Assembly (NCBI GenBank): GCA_021234155.1
Contig: JAJEKV010000091.1
Span: 1,617,501 to 1,681,500 of the forward strand
Direction of reading: 5' to 3'
DNA: 64,000 bases
Origin: Isoetes taiwanensis
Taxonomy: Eukaryota; Streptophyta; Lycopodiopsida; Isoetales; Isoetaceae
This document shows positions 47,720 through 58,900 of this stretch, piece by piece (within the stretch, counting starts at the first letter, position 1; each line of letters opens with the position of its first letter). Made by a program: the position numbers and the translations under genes. The notes beneath the pieces are model-generated. The model ran no database searches, was not told the origin of the DNA, and worked only from the letters and a program-made list of their open reading frames with translations.

Positions 47720-48351
47720 GCAGTCTACATTGTGCTATGAAATAGAAACTGATAAAAGTTTAACCTTCCCAAAAAAGGGCAACTCAAAATATGCCCTTAG
47801 AAAAAAAAGTAGGGTCTACCCTTATAAGTTGAACCCTAGTTCCCACAATTGTTTGCTCACTGAGAACCAATTTTGCTGCCTGCGTTCCATCTATTATTAT
47901 CACAAGGGGAGGTGTGAAGCCTGCGCTGGTGTTCTTCTGGATATTATTCATGTGCCTCTTAATGAATTGTTGTTGCTTACTCCTACATGGGCTGAAATTA
48001 ATTGGCTTGCTGCACCCTGCTATGCCATGGCCCCCTCTGCCACCCATTCCTTCCCGGATCTCCCTCCTGTCCTGGCCTCCTTGCTGTAATTTTCAAGCTT
48101 TCCTTGTCTTGCTGATTCATCCGTTGTTGTCGCCTTAAGCCCCTATGCTCCTGTTTTCCTTTGGGCATGGTGGAATATGGCTCTGATTTTCGACTCTGTG
48201 CTCCAGTCTGGTTCTTTGAAATTTCGTGACTTGTATATCAGAGAGTTTCTCTCATTTTATTTTATTGTAAAGGCTTTAAGCCTTACTCCTGTATGTTTTA
48301 AATTATGATTAATATAATCCTTCCTTTTCCTCCAAAAAAAAAAAAAAACCC
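47720..48351 (+). mobile_element. Poly(A)-ended retroposed segment, likely LINE 3' part
   Basis: Plus-strand sequence ends TTATGATTAATATAATCC, TTCCTTTTCCTCC and then 15 A at 48337-48351. A 119-codon frame (47730-48089) precedes it without a recognised domain. The T-rich, GTAAAGGCTTTAAGCCTT-type 3' region followed by poly(A) suits a plant L1-type LINE or a retroposed transcript. Its left boundary was not found. Confidence 0.45.
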
Positions 48352-48872
48352 CGGACCTAGCTAGCCTGGTCAACAGTCCTACTAGCCAGTCACACTACCT
48401 TAATCAATCCTTCAGTAGTTTTATCATACCGTACAACAACTGAACCAGTTATAGACCTTAATCTTTAAGTTCATATTTTCAACATAAGCATACCTTTACC
48501 TTTCTCAAAAGTATGGTCATAAGTATATTGTCAAAATACTTGTACATATCTCAAGAGTCTGTTGTTGTTCAAAACCTGCATTCAGAAGTTTAACATAAAG
48601 TCTTGCATGACATGCATGAATGCCAAATTGCATGCCAATCATTTGTACTTTGCTTTCTCATGTGGATCGGTATAATAATACAATGCCATGACTATAATAC
48701 CATCTGGCCCCTTCTACATGGAAAGCAAAGCAAAACATAATATTCGCTTAACATCAAAATGTTTTGTAACCCACCTATTTATTCTTAATATTTAACTTAA
48801 ACGGAGATACCATAAAAAGTGAGCTTTTGCAGCAATAGCATGTAGTTTGAAGCCTTCAACATTTGTATTCCA

Positions 48873-49113
48873 TCAGCTTGAGTAAGCAGTCCAATTCGTC
48901 ATGCTTTTTCTTGATCCATACACCCGTTTGAGCTAGAACATACCATAACAGCAAAAAGGAGCACAATGAGAGAAGAAATTCACGTACCTGCAGCCAATCA
49001 TGTAGACATTGGCGATAATCTCGGTAATGATACAAGGGCCAAAAAATACATTGGGTATTTCTTGGCTTATCGCCCCTCGCCCATTGTACCTTTTGCTCTT
49101 GATTAGTAACAGC
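48873..49113 (-). CDS. Two last exons of an unrecognised gene
   Basis: Exon 48988-49113 (42 codons, phase 0 on both sides) has an acceptor AATAG and a donor CAG|GTACGTG. It reads AVTNQEQKVQWARGDKPRNT, then QCIFWPLYHYRDYRQCLHDW and LQ. The aromatic-rich middle is unlike random sequence. A terminal exon is possible at 48873-48932 (acceptor TTCTAG, LKRVYGSRKSMTNWTAYSS, TGA). I do not recognise the family and could not secure exons further upstream. Confidence 0.35.
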
Positions 49114-49199
49114 CTATTAAGAATGTAAAAATCAGAAGAAAGCATTTTATCCAAAACCTTACATATCTGTTACCTTTGGCAGATATAAGATTCGGATTT

Positions 49200-50965
49200 C
49201 TAGGAAAAGATATTGTACACCATGTCTTTTCAATGTCTTTTCAATTACCATCGTGTAATATTCAAACTAGCATATAATACAGATAGTAAAACTAATGCAT
49301 TCCTTAAGAAATACTTAGGAAATTATTTTGCTTGCAAGGCAACAAAGCATCAGAAGCATTTATTTTATTTGCAAGACATCAAAGCCAAGCAATAGTTATC
49401 AGAAACAATGAGGTCTTTATCTATTAAAAATGGCTATAAGCCCCCTTTCTATTATCTGCCATCTGTTCTTAGATATAGGGCACAGAAAATAAATCTAAGT
49501 AGAGAAAATACTCTAAAGCTAGCAGATGTTTATAGGTTTTCCATAACCTCTTGTATTTCGCTTTGATCATGAAAAAATAAAACACAAAGCATGCATGAAG
49601 AACTAGTTCATCGATAATATATTCACATCTAATGGGTCTCGAGAGACATATTGTAAGAAGCCGCACTTCCTCCATTGAATCCAGCTTTTTTCTTTATGGA
49701 ACCATTTCGTTTTTCCACTTGACATGCATTGCTTTCTACATATCAGATTTTACTTCATATCCGCAACCTCCAACTATATTGTATGAACAAACCCGAGATT
49801 TCTCGCATTCTTAATCGATACTCTTTTCTTCGAGCTATGGCGAAAAGATAAAAGCTGCCATAATCGTAAAACCACATTTGCCACAAGTTTTTTTCTTCAT
49901 GATCTTGCTAACCTGTTTTGGACGCTTAGAATAGGTTGCGTGCGTTGATTTGCACCGTCTCCTCTTCTTCTTAGCTATGAGCTATGGTGGTTTGCCGATT
50001 TTTCTTCCGAATTTTGCCAAACATGTCTCTATGTCTCTGGGCACTTGCATAAGTCGCAGGCATGCATGTCGTACATAATAAAAACAATTTCGAAATTTGA
50101 TTTTGCCCTAAATGTATATACACTGAGTTTTGCATGTGGCTTTTTTGGATATCTTTGGAATTTAATTATGCCATAATCATTGACAATGCACCATGCCAGG
50201 TAAGATATTACCCCGAGAAAATTCTTAGTCATAAAGAGTGGTGCATGTTAGCACTTGCTTTCTAGAGAGCTCCATAAAGAGTGGGTGATCTTGCCCATTT
50301 TGGATGAGAAATCAATAATTGTGAGTGGGACATTTACTACTTGTAAGTCCACCGCTTTCGTTTAATTTTGAAATAGACCTTTAATTTATTTTTCCAATAA
50401 AGCCTAATAATGGCTAACCCAAGCAGGATGGGCATGTTCTATGCTTTGTTACAAAGCTAGGCATTTGTTTTCCATTTCTTAACTCATGTAAGAATATGCC
50501 ATACGCCAAATGTACCTTATACATTTTGTACACTTGTGAATCATTGCTTTGTTGCAACCCAAGAAGAATGGGCACGTTGCTTTATTGTAAAGCTAAGACG
50601 TCCGCTTTTCATTTCTTAACTTATGTGGAGTATGTCAAAGTCACACATAAAAAAAATTTAAATTAAATTAAATTAAAAGTGCCATTCCACTATTGCGTCA
50701 CCATCATGCTTTCAGGTGTTGCCACCTGGCGCACCAATCCATTGCACAATGGGGCTACCATTCTTGCTTTTCAGTGGTTTTTTTTTTCCAGCCACGTGTC
50801 AGTTCCTCTCTGATTACCATATCGCGGGTGTAAGTTAATTGATCCTCCATTCTGCATTGGAGGAGGACCCATAACGTCACATGGCCCCTCCTTCAAAGGT
50901 GTAATGGAATCCCAATTATCTTACACCCATAAACGACACAATCTTAAAAGCTTAAACGTTCGGGA
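49200..50965. other. No supported gene
   Basis: AT-rich sequence with short frames only. Around 50.65 kb there is AAATTAAATTAAATTAAAA, and at 50.7-50.9 kb modest GC-richer DNA without a motif. Confidence 0.4.
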
Positions 50966-50973
50966 CGTAAATG

Positions 50974-51024
50974 CCTTTTAGACCGATTGGCCTCGCGGAC
51001 GATAAAAGAACCTTCCTTCCTTCC
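50974..51024 (+). mobile_element. LINE-A copy 4, extreme 3' tip
   Basis: Only the end remains: AGACCGATTGGCCTC (stem-loop), GCGGACGATAAAAGAA, then CCTTCCTTCCTTCCTT. It is the plus-strand counterpart of the endings at 6.6, 12.25, 47.1 and 55.4 kb, and is a severe 5' truncation. Confidence 0.7.
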
Positions 51025-51107
51025 TTTTGTGGGTTATGGATAGTGTGCAAACCGCTTGTATTCTTGTGTTACTGCTCGTGTGCAAATGCTACTACAAAGA
51101 TAGGGTA

Positions 51108-51194
51108 TAAATGGCAAAGAAAAGGCGGAGCATGAATGGGACATAAGGCGGGCATATATATGTCGCTTATGCTCTGCCTTTTTTGTGCCATTTA
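51108..51194. repeat. Imperfect 36-38-bp inverted repeat
   Basis: TAAATGGCAAAGAAAAGGCG, GAGCATGAATGGGACATA pairs with TATGTCGCTTATGCTC, TGCCTTTTTTGTGCCATTTA around a 13-base loop. Non-coding; possibly a small fold-back element or a structured RNA. Confidence 0.7.
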
Positions 51195-52148
51195 ACTCGT
51201 CGTTGTTATCATTGCAATGAAGCGAACAACATATTTCTATAATCAACATCATGGAATTTCATACTTTATTTTTAGCACAAGTGCTAAACACATGACAAGT
51301 TTATATCCCATCTGTTCACACTATAATGATATTCTGCTTTACGTAGAGGATGTGACCATATACAGAAAAATTTGCTCTTACCAGCCAGGAATAGTTGGCA
51401 CTGTTTTTCGAAAAAGCTCTAGTCTCTTTTATGGTTCCAAACCTAACATTTTCTGTCACAAAAAGCCGTGATATCTCTCTAAAATAGTCAGTCCATATAT
51501 TATTGAGATTATTCAAACAAATAGGAAAAAGAAGCTCAAAACAGTGGAGGTGGAGCTGCAAGAGAGAGGCACTAGAGAGAGAAGCGGTAGAATGGGAATT
51601 GTTCCCCAGCTCATAACCTGAGCCACATATGTCAGAATTAGATCATTATGGGCTTTTAAAAAGCTTATGCAGAGAGCTTCATATTCGTATATGATTCAGC
51701 CCTGATCTCTCAAGCTAGGTATTTGCTTCTTGAATGTTTTCAATTCGAGTACCTTTTTGCAATATGCGTACATTGAAGCTTTGAATTTAGTCTACTTTTT
51801 ATCATAATTCTTGATTTATGGCCATTATTCAATGATTTTTCTTGCTTACAAAGCTTTCTTTAAGAGCTTTTTGATGTGTATGATATGGTCATGATTGGTT
51901 AAGTTTTTTTAGTCCAAACAACATTATTACACTCTGATACAGTAAAATTCTTGAAAATTATTAGGGGACCTGTAATACCGGGTTATCGAATTCATTTCAT
52001 TTTATATGCTGTGTCCAGTTTGATTTGATTGACTTAATACATCTTGCACTCTATCATAGCCATCACAATAAATAGCAATAAGATGCAACGTCCAACATAA
52101 TCTCAAAAACAGTCACACAAAAATCTTGCATTTTGGAGGTTTTTTGCA

Positions 52149-52660
52149 ATGTTCCTTAACCATCCTGGCCTAACCAACTGGCCAAAACTTTCGGATATTT
52201 ATGGGAAATCCATCCCATCCTCTTATGGTGGTATCAGGAAATGCCACACCAAGATCTACTCAAACGATCTTCCATGGGTCCGTTACAATCTCTCCCACCC
52301 ACTAGAACTATGCTCATCCTCGAGCATCACAAGATCGCACGATCTTCCATGGGTCCGTTACAATCTCTCCCACCCACTAGAACTATGCTCATCCTCGAGC
52401 ATCACAAGATCGCATAGTGTCCAAGACCAAGCCAAGACCATACCGTCAAGTGGTATCCCAAGTCATACATGCCCCCATAAAGACTCGAACTCGAGCCCTA
52501 CTCGATACCAAATGTAAACATTCCTTAACCATTTTAACTGAACCAACCGGCCAAAACATCCGAATATTTGTGAGAAATCCATCCCACCCTCTTATGATGG
52601 TAAACGCCACACCAAGCTCTCCGCAAGCTATCTCCCAGGGGTCTAGTATATTTTCATACG
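52149..52660. repeat. Diverged direct repeats containing a perfect 75-bp tandem duplication
   Basis: TTCCTTAACCATCCTGGCCT... (52151) and TTCCTTAACCATTTTAACTG... (52521) are diverged copies, each continuing with AAATCCATCCCA(T/C)CCTCTTATG. Inside the first, a 75-bp unit is duplicated exactly at 52265-52339 and 52340-52414. Each unit starts CGATCTT and ends AAGATCG(CA). The 122-codon plus-strand frame reflects the repeat and is not a gene. Confidence 0.8.
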
Positions 52661-52799
52661 AGAGATAATTCTTGTCTAATAAAAGATTTTTCCAAAACTC
52701 GGCCTCAGTTTGGCACTCAAATAGTGGTGGGTGTATTGCCATATAAACTGCTTGGTCCTCAGAGATTATTGTTTGAAAAGAATAATAGATCTAATTCTG

Positions 52800-55370
52800 C
52801 AGGAATCTTTAGTCCTCAAGAGACGATGATCGTAGATATCTTCCTCAACACATGGCTTGGATGGGAGTGGGCCTTCTAGAAACCTTCGAGACACACATCT
52901 TGATACACAACAATATCATGACCTTTTTCATGTTTTGGATGCTCGGGTCCAACATTTGCCTCCGTGATTACGAGATGATGTTGAAAGTATCCATTTTAAG
53001 GGATGCTTGAAAGGCACATCTATGACAATGTCTATTTCAACATGGAGACAAATCTTACAGTTAGTTTTTATGTTAGTTACAGACTATAATGGTCAAAAAT
53101 CTACATAGATGGCAGATGCCTCAGAGTGCAAACTTCAAATGCTAAACTTGAAGTGCGATTTGAAACGAAAATGCAAACTTTTCCCCGCAGAAGGTACAAT
53201 GGAATAGGAATATGCATATCTGAAGGATGAGCAAGATCATGGCTTGAATAATAGAGCCCTAAATCTGTGTCATACTTGTAGATACGATGACAAACTCTTA
53301 CTCCGATCTGGATGAGGCTTTAGATTTTTTGAATAAAGTCATGCATGTACATATTGATGGAATAGTTTTTGCTTGTTGTCAAGTAGTCATCAGACCTGAT
53401 CACCCTCGTCATCATTTGGTACGATTCCAAGATGCACTTATTTGCCTACATACTCTTCAGCACAACAATCATTTCAAACTTACCAAGTTCTCCGTACAAG
53501 AAAGCCTCTCCCCTCTTCAGCTTTACAAGCATAGGGAGAAGTCCTAAAAAATCAGAGAAGCAAGGATCCAAAAGAAGTGGGCAGTTTATCATCGAGGTAC
53601 AGCAGCTACACACCAATTCCTGCTCTGTGGATGAAGTAACATTTATGGAAAGCCTAACTCTTGGCCATGGCATCATTCTCTTATCAATTTGCTCTCAGTG
53701 TGCAAGCAGAGGACAAATATTTCCATCTTGTGGAAGCATAGTTGGCAATAAATTTTCTAACATCATGTCATCTGATATGCAAAATCAACTGTTATAAATA
53801 TGTCCGAACAACAAAAAATATTCCCATGTTTTAAACAACATCATGTTAAAATATTTGAATCAAAAGGATAAATTCACATCCAGATAAATCGGTGATTTCA
53901 TACTCAATAATTGTAGAGCTAGAGCTAGAGCTAGAGCACCCAAAACCCTTCTACAAGGTCATGTGCTATTTAAGTAAGTAGGGAGAAGTTCAGAATGGAT
54001 CGTGGACAGAAAGTTCAGAACAGACCATGGACCATGTTTTAGCACTCCTTGAGAGGAGTGGTAATGTGATGTTGCCATCTGAGCAAGCACCATCTAAAAA
54101 TCATTGATGGACAGAACCAGGAACCACATTCTGAACTATCAAAGTACTTTCTGTAATGCTCAGTATTCTCCACAAAATGGTCATCAAAGCCTTGAAAGTT
54201 ATTAAGCTTGCTAAGGCTTTGAATATCTTTCCATGATTTGCAAGAAAACAAGAACTTTGGCCATGGTTAGGTTTTCATGCATGAAAGACAAAACAGTCTA
54301 AAAGTCACTCTCTTTTGCAGTAAGCCATTCTGGTGCAGGATTTGTTATAGATTCTATAGTACCAGAAGAACTTGTGAGAAGGAACCGCCATTCAACAGGG
54401 TCTATCTCTCCTCGGTCCTGTACATAAGCATGTCAACTAAACAAAACCACTGTTACAATATAAAGCTTATTAGAATGTCAACAATCGACTGAAGAAAAAG
54501 TAGATAGAAGCTTGTTAGAGGCTCTGTGAGCATCAATTTGGAGGTTCATGCTTCTGGTCTTCCAACACATCATCTGGGCTGTCTAACCCTAGGAAAAAGT
54601 AGGTACTATCGTAATGGTTTGGATGGAAGAAACAAACAACAGATAGGCCAAAAATATGTTAACATACCTTTGTTGCACTGCTTATAATTTTGCAAGGTGT
54701 CAAGTAATATTCAACAGCAAGACTCTTCTTGAGTTACATGCCTTTAACATCAAACAAATTCTTTTCATGCCTGATTTGAGCGGATAGCATATGGTGGTTA
54801 CTTTGAATCATAGAGCCTCTGTTTTAGCTTTGCATGCTGCCATGATATGGCATCATAGAAGAGCAAGACACATTTTGATTTACTCATGCTTACACATTGA
54901 TTTGAGTATAGATACACAAGCATCATTGATTTGAAGAGAAGACATCCCTACAGATTATGAAGTGGACACTTGAAGACCAAGGTGAAGACATTCATGAAAG
55001 TTCACACAAGCATGCTAGGAAAAGTGATTCAAGCAAGACAACTTTGAAGTTTGGAAGACCCCTTGAGTATTCTTGGTATGTGATATTTCCATTGAGTTCT
55101 TGACATGACTATCTCTTATGATCCTCATCTCAAGCCTTCCATCTCCTTTTTCATGAAAACATACCCACATGACCTCAAGATCCATGCCTAGCTTTCATTT
55201 CCTAGAGCAAATTGGCTTAGGGAATTTTTTCTAGTCAGAACTTCTCTTTCATACATTATTACACCTACACACCCATCGCACCATTACCATCTTGTAAAAG
55301 CAAAAAATTTCACTTGATTTGGCCACATCCATGGTTTAGGGTCAAATTCTCTCATTAGAAGGCAAAAAGG
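52800..55370. other. No firm gene; one dynein-like peptide remnant
   Basis: The minus strand at 54120-54251 reads SWKDIQSLSKLNNFQGFDDH then HYRKYFDSSE. This resembles the W..I..L..L..F.G...F......+..(Y/F)(D/N)S.EP segment in the C-terminal half of axonemal dynein heavy chains. No second block could be found, so this is weak. Other frames in the stretch have no signature. Confidence 0.2.
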
Positions 55371-55395
55371 AGAGAATGAGAATGAGAATGATTTT

Positions 55396-58300
55396 TTATC
55401 GTCCACTGAGGCCAATCGGCCTATGGGACCCACAAGGGGCTTGACAAACTTATTCTTGTCGGGTTAAAACCCCCCGCCCAGAAGGGTTTTCGAGGGAAAA
55501 ACCGCGGGCGATAATAAGAATGTTTGTCAAACCGCATAAGTATACATCAATGTATATATACATGTCAAGTGTGCCCGAGGACATAAGCGATCTCGCATGT
55601 CCATAACCTCCGAAGGTATGATCCCAAAGACCGTCACGGATGCTGTGCTCAATGTCACATGTAACGGCTGGCCAGGGGCGACCAACCTCAAAGATAGCGT
55701 CCGGAATTTGATCATATCTTTGGGCAACTTTGAAGGGTATGAGATTCATCCTCAATGACTCCCATTTGGCGGCATTGACAGAGCACATCTGGCGTGGCTC
55801 ACCAATCCATCCGCCCGCCTCAATTCGAAGATGATGTGCCCCCTATTAATGGAGGCAATGAGTCCGCCCTTTTCATGGGCAAGTGGGTACGCAGGTAGCA
55901 TTGCGGGCCTCGTTCCAATGTGGGATTTATGTGGCTGATAGTGTCTTTGTCTTGACATGTTCAAGGGCATTGGCATCCCAAAGCTTCTTTGAGGAAGCAA
56001 GCGCGTCAAGATATTGCCCCTCAAGCTATGGCGATCTGCCTCTGTTGCACATGTATGCACTGTGCTCTCGCACATTCCATCTAGCTAACCATTGAGCTCT
56101 CTTTTCCTCAAGAAGGCCTTGAGGGGTATTTGCGGCCCCATTGCCATGATATAAGCTAGTTTAGGGAGACAAACATCGCCCATATTGACCACCTTCGAAA
56201 ATAGACAATGTGGCAATCAAGGGCCGCCCTCGAAGAGGCAAGAATCTGTCTCCTCGAGTAGAATTTGATATGGGATTGTGGACTTCACCCCTAGTGCTCG
56301 TACTAAGAAGGCTTTTGGACCTGCTCCAAGTCATTCCAAGTAGCAAGTGATACTACTGGGCCCCATACTTCCACCCCGTATAAAAGGACAGGCTCTACTA
56401 AGACCTTGAACAGGTGTGACTGATGGGCCCAATCATACAACTCCGCTCTATGACTATTGTTTTGCATTGCATATAGTGCCTTCGGCTGCCGTCACTGGTC
56501 ACGGCCGTATGGATGTGTCCCAGTGCATAGTAGAAGGAAACTCCACTCCCAAATACTTGTATGTGGATGCAACTTCCACATTCTGGCCTTGGTAACTGAA
56601 GGAGGGGACCCTCGGCTGACGTGAAGATGATATGAAAACCACCTTAGTCTTGGCCAGGTTGACGCATATCGGTTGCTTTGGCGTATCGTGTCCGTGGCAT
56701 CGAGATGTCGTTGCATGTCTGCTGGTGTGTAAGTTAGGGAGGTCCACATCATCGGATATATTAACCGCCCGATGATGATCTGTTAGGAGAAGGTGAGCTC
56801 CATCGCCCCCATTATCGGTAAACCGACTCTCCAATTGATCAATGTAAAGCCCAAACAATGTTGGGGAGAGAGGGCATCCCCCGACGAACCCCGATACTAC
56901 TATCAAATGGTTGGCTTGTCCGCCGCAACCCGACCCGAGCATCTTTCATATAGCCCGCATGCCGTGATTACGCAAATCTCGGGAACCCGGTTTATTTGCG
57001 GTCTTGCCCATAGTTTTTCCCGAGGCCACGATGTCAAGCGCCCGCCAAAATCCACAAAGCAACAATATAGATCGGCCGGCCGGTTCTGCAGTCTTCAATC
57101 GAGTTATAGCGTGAAGATGTGGTCAATGGTTGAGTGCCGGGTGCGAATCTGCCTGGGTGAGGGCCGCACCTCTGCCGCCTCTGCCCATCCCGTCAGCGGT
57201 GCTTTCGAGAATCCCATAGCGGTTTTTGCAAACCACCCGAACCGGCCATGATTGTTCGGTAATTGGTCGTGGGCGATGTGGGTCACACGCCTTATAGATG
57301 GGAACAACTCGCTATTGGTCCCGCTGCGGCGGGAAGCCTTCTGTAATGCCTTGTTGAACAAGGCGGTCAACACCTTGGTATTATGGGCGGCCTTTGCCCA
57401 CTTAAGCAATTCTGCCTGCATACCATCCAAGTCCGGGGCTTTCCCATTGGCAAAGGCGGCTGTAAGCCTTGTTCCATGTCCAGATCTATGATTTCCAAAG
57501 ATTGGGCCTTCTTGCAAGGGTAATGCCGCATGTGCACCCCAGGGTTATTATAGCTGTTGCAAGTATTGCCTCCAGCGCTTTCGGGAGTGATATTCCCACG
57601 TGGGCTGTCGCGGCTTTCTAAGAACCCTTCGCCGAGAAGGTCCGGGGTGACGTTCGGGGAGGTAAAACATTTCCCTTTGATGCGCTGCAATGTACGGCTT
57701 TCTTAGCTTTAAGGAAGATGCGATCTTGTTTGACCGCATGTGATAAAAGCGGGGTATGTGACTTGCGGAGCCGGCGTTTGTGTTCCTTGCACTGCATCAA
57801 ACCATTGATTGCGATGGGAAGGTTGTGTTCACGGAGGTGCATGCGGGCGGCTTATCCCAAAGCACCTCTCTCGCTGTAGTCCTAAGCACATCGATCAGTA
57901 GGCTTTGTCACATTTGCTCTAGTGTAGGATATTGCAAAATTTTGCGGGTCATCTATAAGCATCACGGGCATAAGCCCCTGCATGTTCATAATCCAATGTG
58001 GTGAGGCATGTGAGGAGTTGTTGCACAGGGGTTCGCACAACACGCCAAGCCAACTTCAAGTAAAAGTGGTAAAGTGGTGCGAAGTCGATCTCTTCATCCC
58101 TATTAGTTGTTCCCACGAAAGTGCTTGATGACATGCATATCTGCTCGGGCACCAACACATAGTCCACCACACTAGATCCCCCTGTTTTCACGCCTACAAG
58201 TGCTCTTGCGGGTGGAAGGCCAGCGTGCTAGTCCATTGCGGATTACCATAGCGCAGACCGTCGACCATTTGCGAAGATCTGAGAGCAAAAAGCAGCTGTC

Positions 58301-58900
58301 GACCATAGCGCGTGACCTGATTGTCATCTGATGTCCGTGGCCAAGCTCCTTGCAGGGGCCGCAACTGCAATATATCATCGATCAAGGGATCAAATCTCAT
58401 GGGTTGTTCTACCCGGTCGCGGCGCATTGAAGTCTCCAAGGAGTATGACACCGCCTTATTTGCTTATCGGGCCAGTATGTCATCATATAGATCGACATAG
58501 GGGTCCAGCCTATCCACATCCGGAAAGTGGGTGTGATAGAAGTTGCTTTACGCATGTGGAAAGTACCAGGCTGCCACAAAGAGGGGTCCGCATGCCAGGT
58601 TTTTGCATACGCACCCACGGCTACCGGTTGTGCTTGTCCTGCCTTGAACAAGGAGATTGACTGCAGGCCAAGGTTGTTCGGGTAGTAGCAAAGCAACCTC
58701 CCCATGCCCCCGCTTTCTGTGCAATCATTGAAGATTGAGTAGTGCTGGTATCCGGCAAGTCGGGTATCCCGCGGTCCTACATGCTCCCATGTTTCCCATG
58801 AGGAAGATGAGATCCATGTTTGCGCAAATCGAAGTTGAGACTATCTCCTTCGCCATGGGAAGCCCCGACAATTCCGTGAGACCATGCGAGGCACAATTCC
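55396..58900 (-). mobile_element. LINE-A copy 5: endonuclease and reverse transcriptase, decayed
   Basis: Read right to left. AP-endonuclease domain (about 58.88-58.0 kb): NCRGLPMAKE and ANMDLIFLM, LLGDFNAPRPGRTTHE (58.43 kb) and SVVDYVLVP (58.17 kb), the usual GDFN and S.xDY motifs. Linker: QCKEHKRRL. Reverse transcriptase (57.5-56.45 kb): KAPDLDGMQAELLKWAK, TRHSTIDHIF, GGCPLSPTLFGLYIDQLE, ISDDVDLP where YADD is expected, NLAKTKVVFIS, YKYLGVEF. The 3' region ends in AGGCCGATTGGCCT, GGACGATAAAAAATCA and (TTCTCA)3-type tail at 55370-55395. Many small indels scatter the frames over all three phases, so no product is made. GC-rich compared with the flanks. Confidence 0.85.

Noticed and set aside
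52149-52517. 122-codon plus-strand ORF with a repeated 25-residue block
   Set aside because: Produced by the perfect 75-bp tandem duplication; no domain and no splice context.
56793-57251. 152-codon plus-strand ORF
   Set aside because: Antisense shadow of the LINE-A reverse transcriptase, whose blocks are clear on the minus strand.
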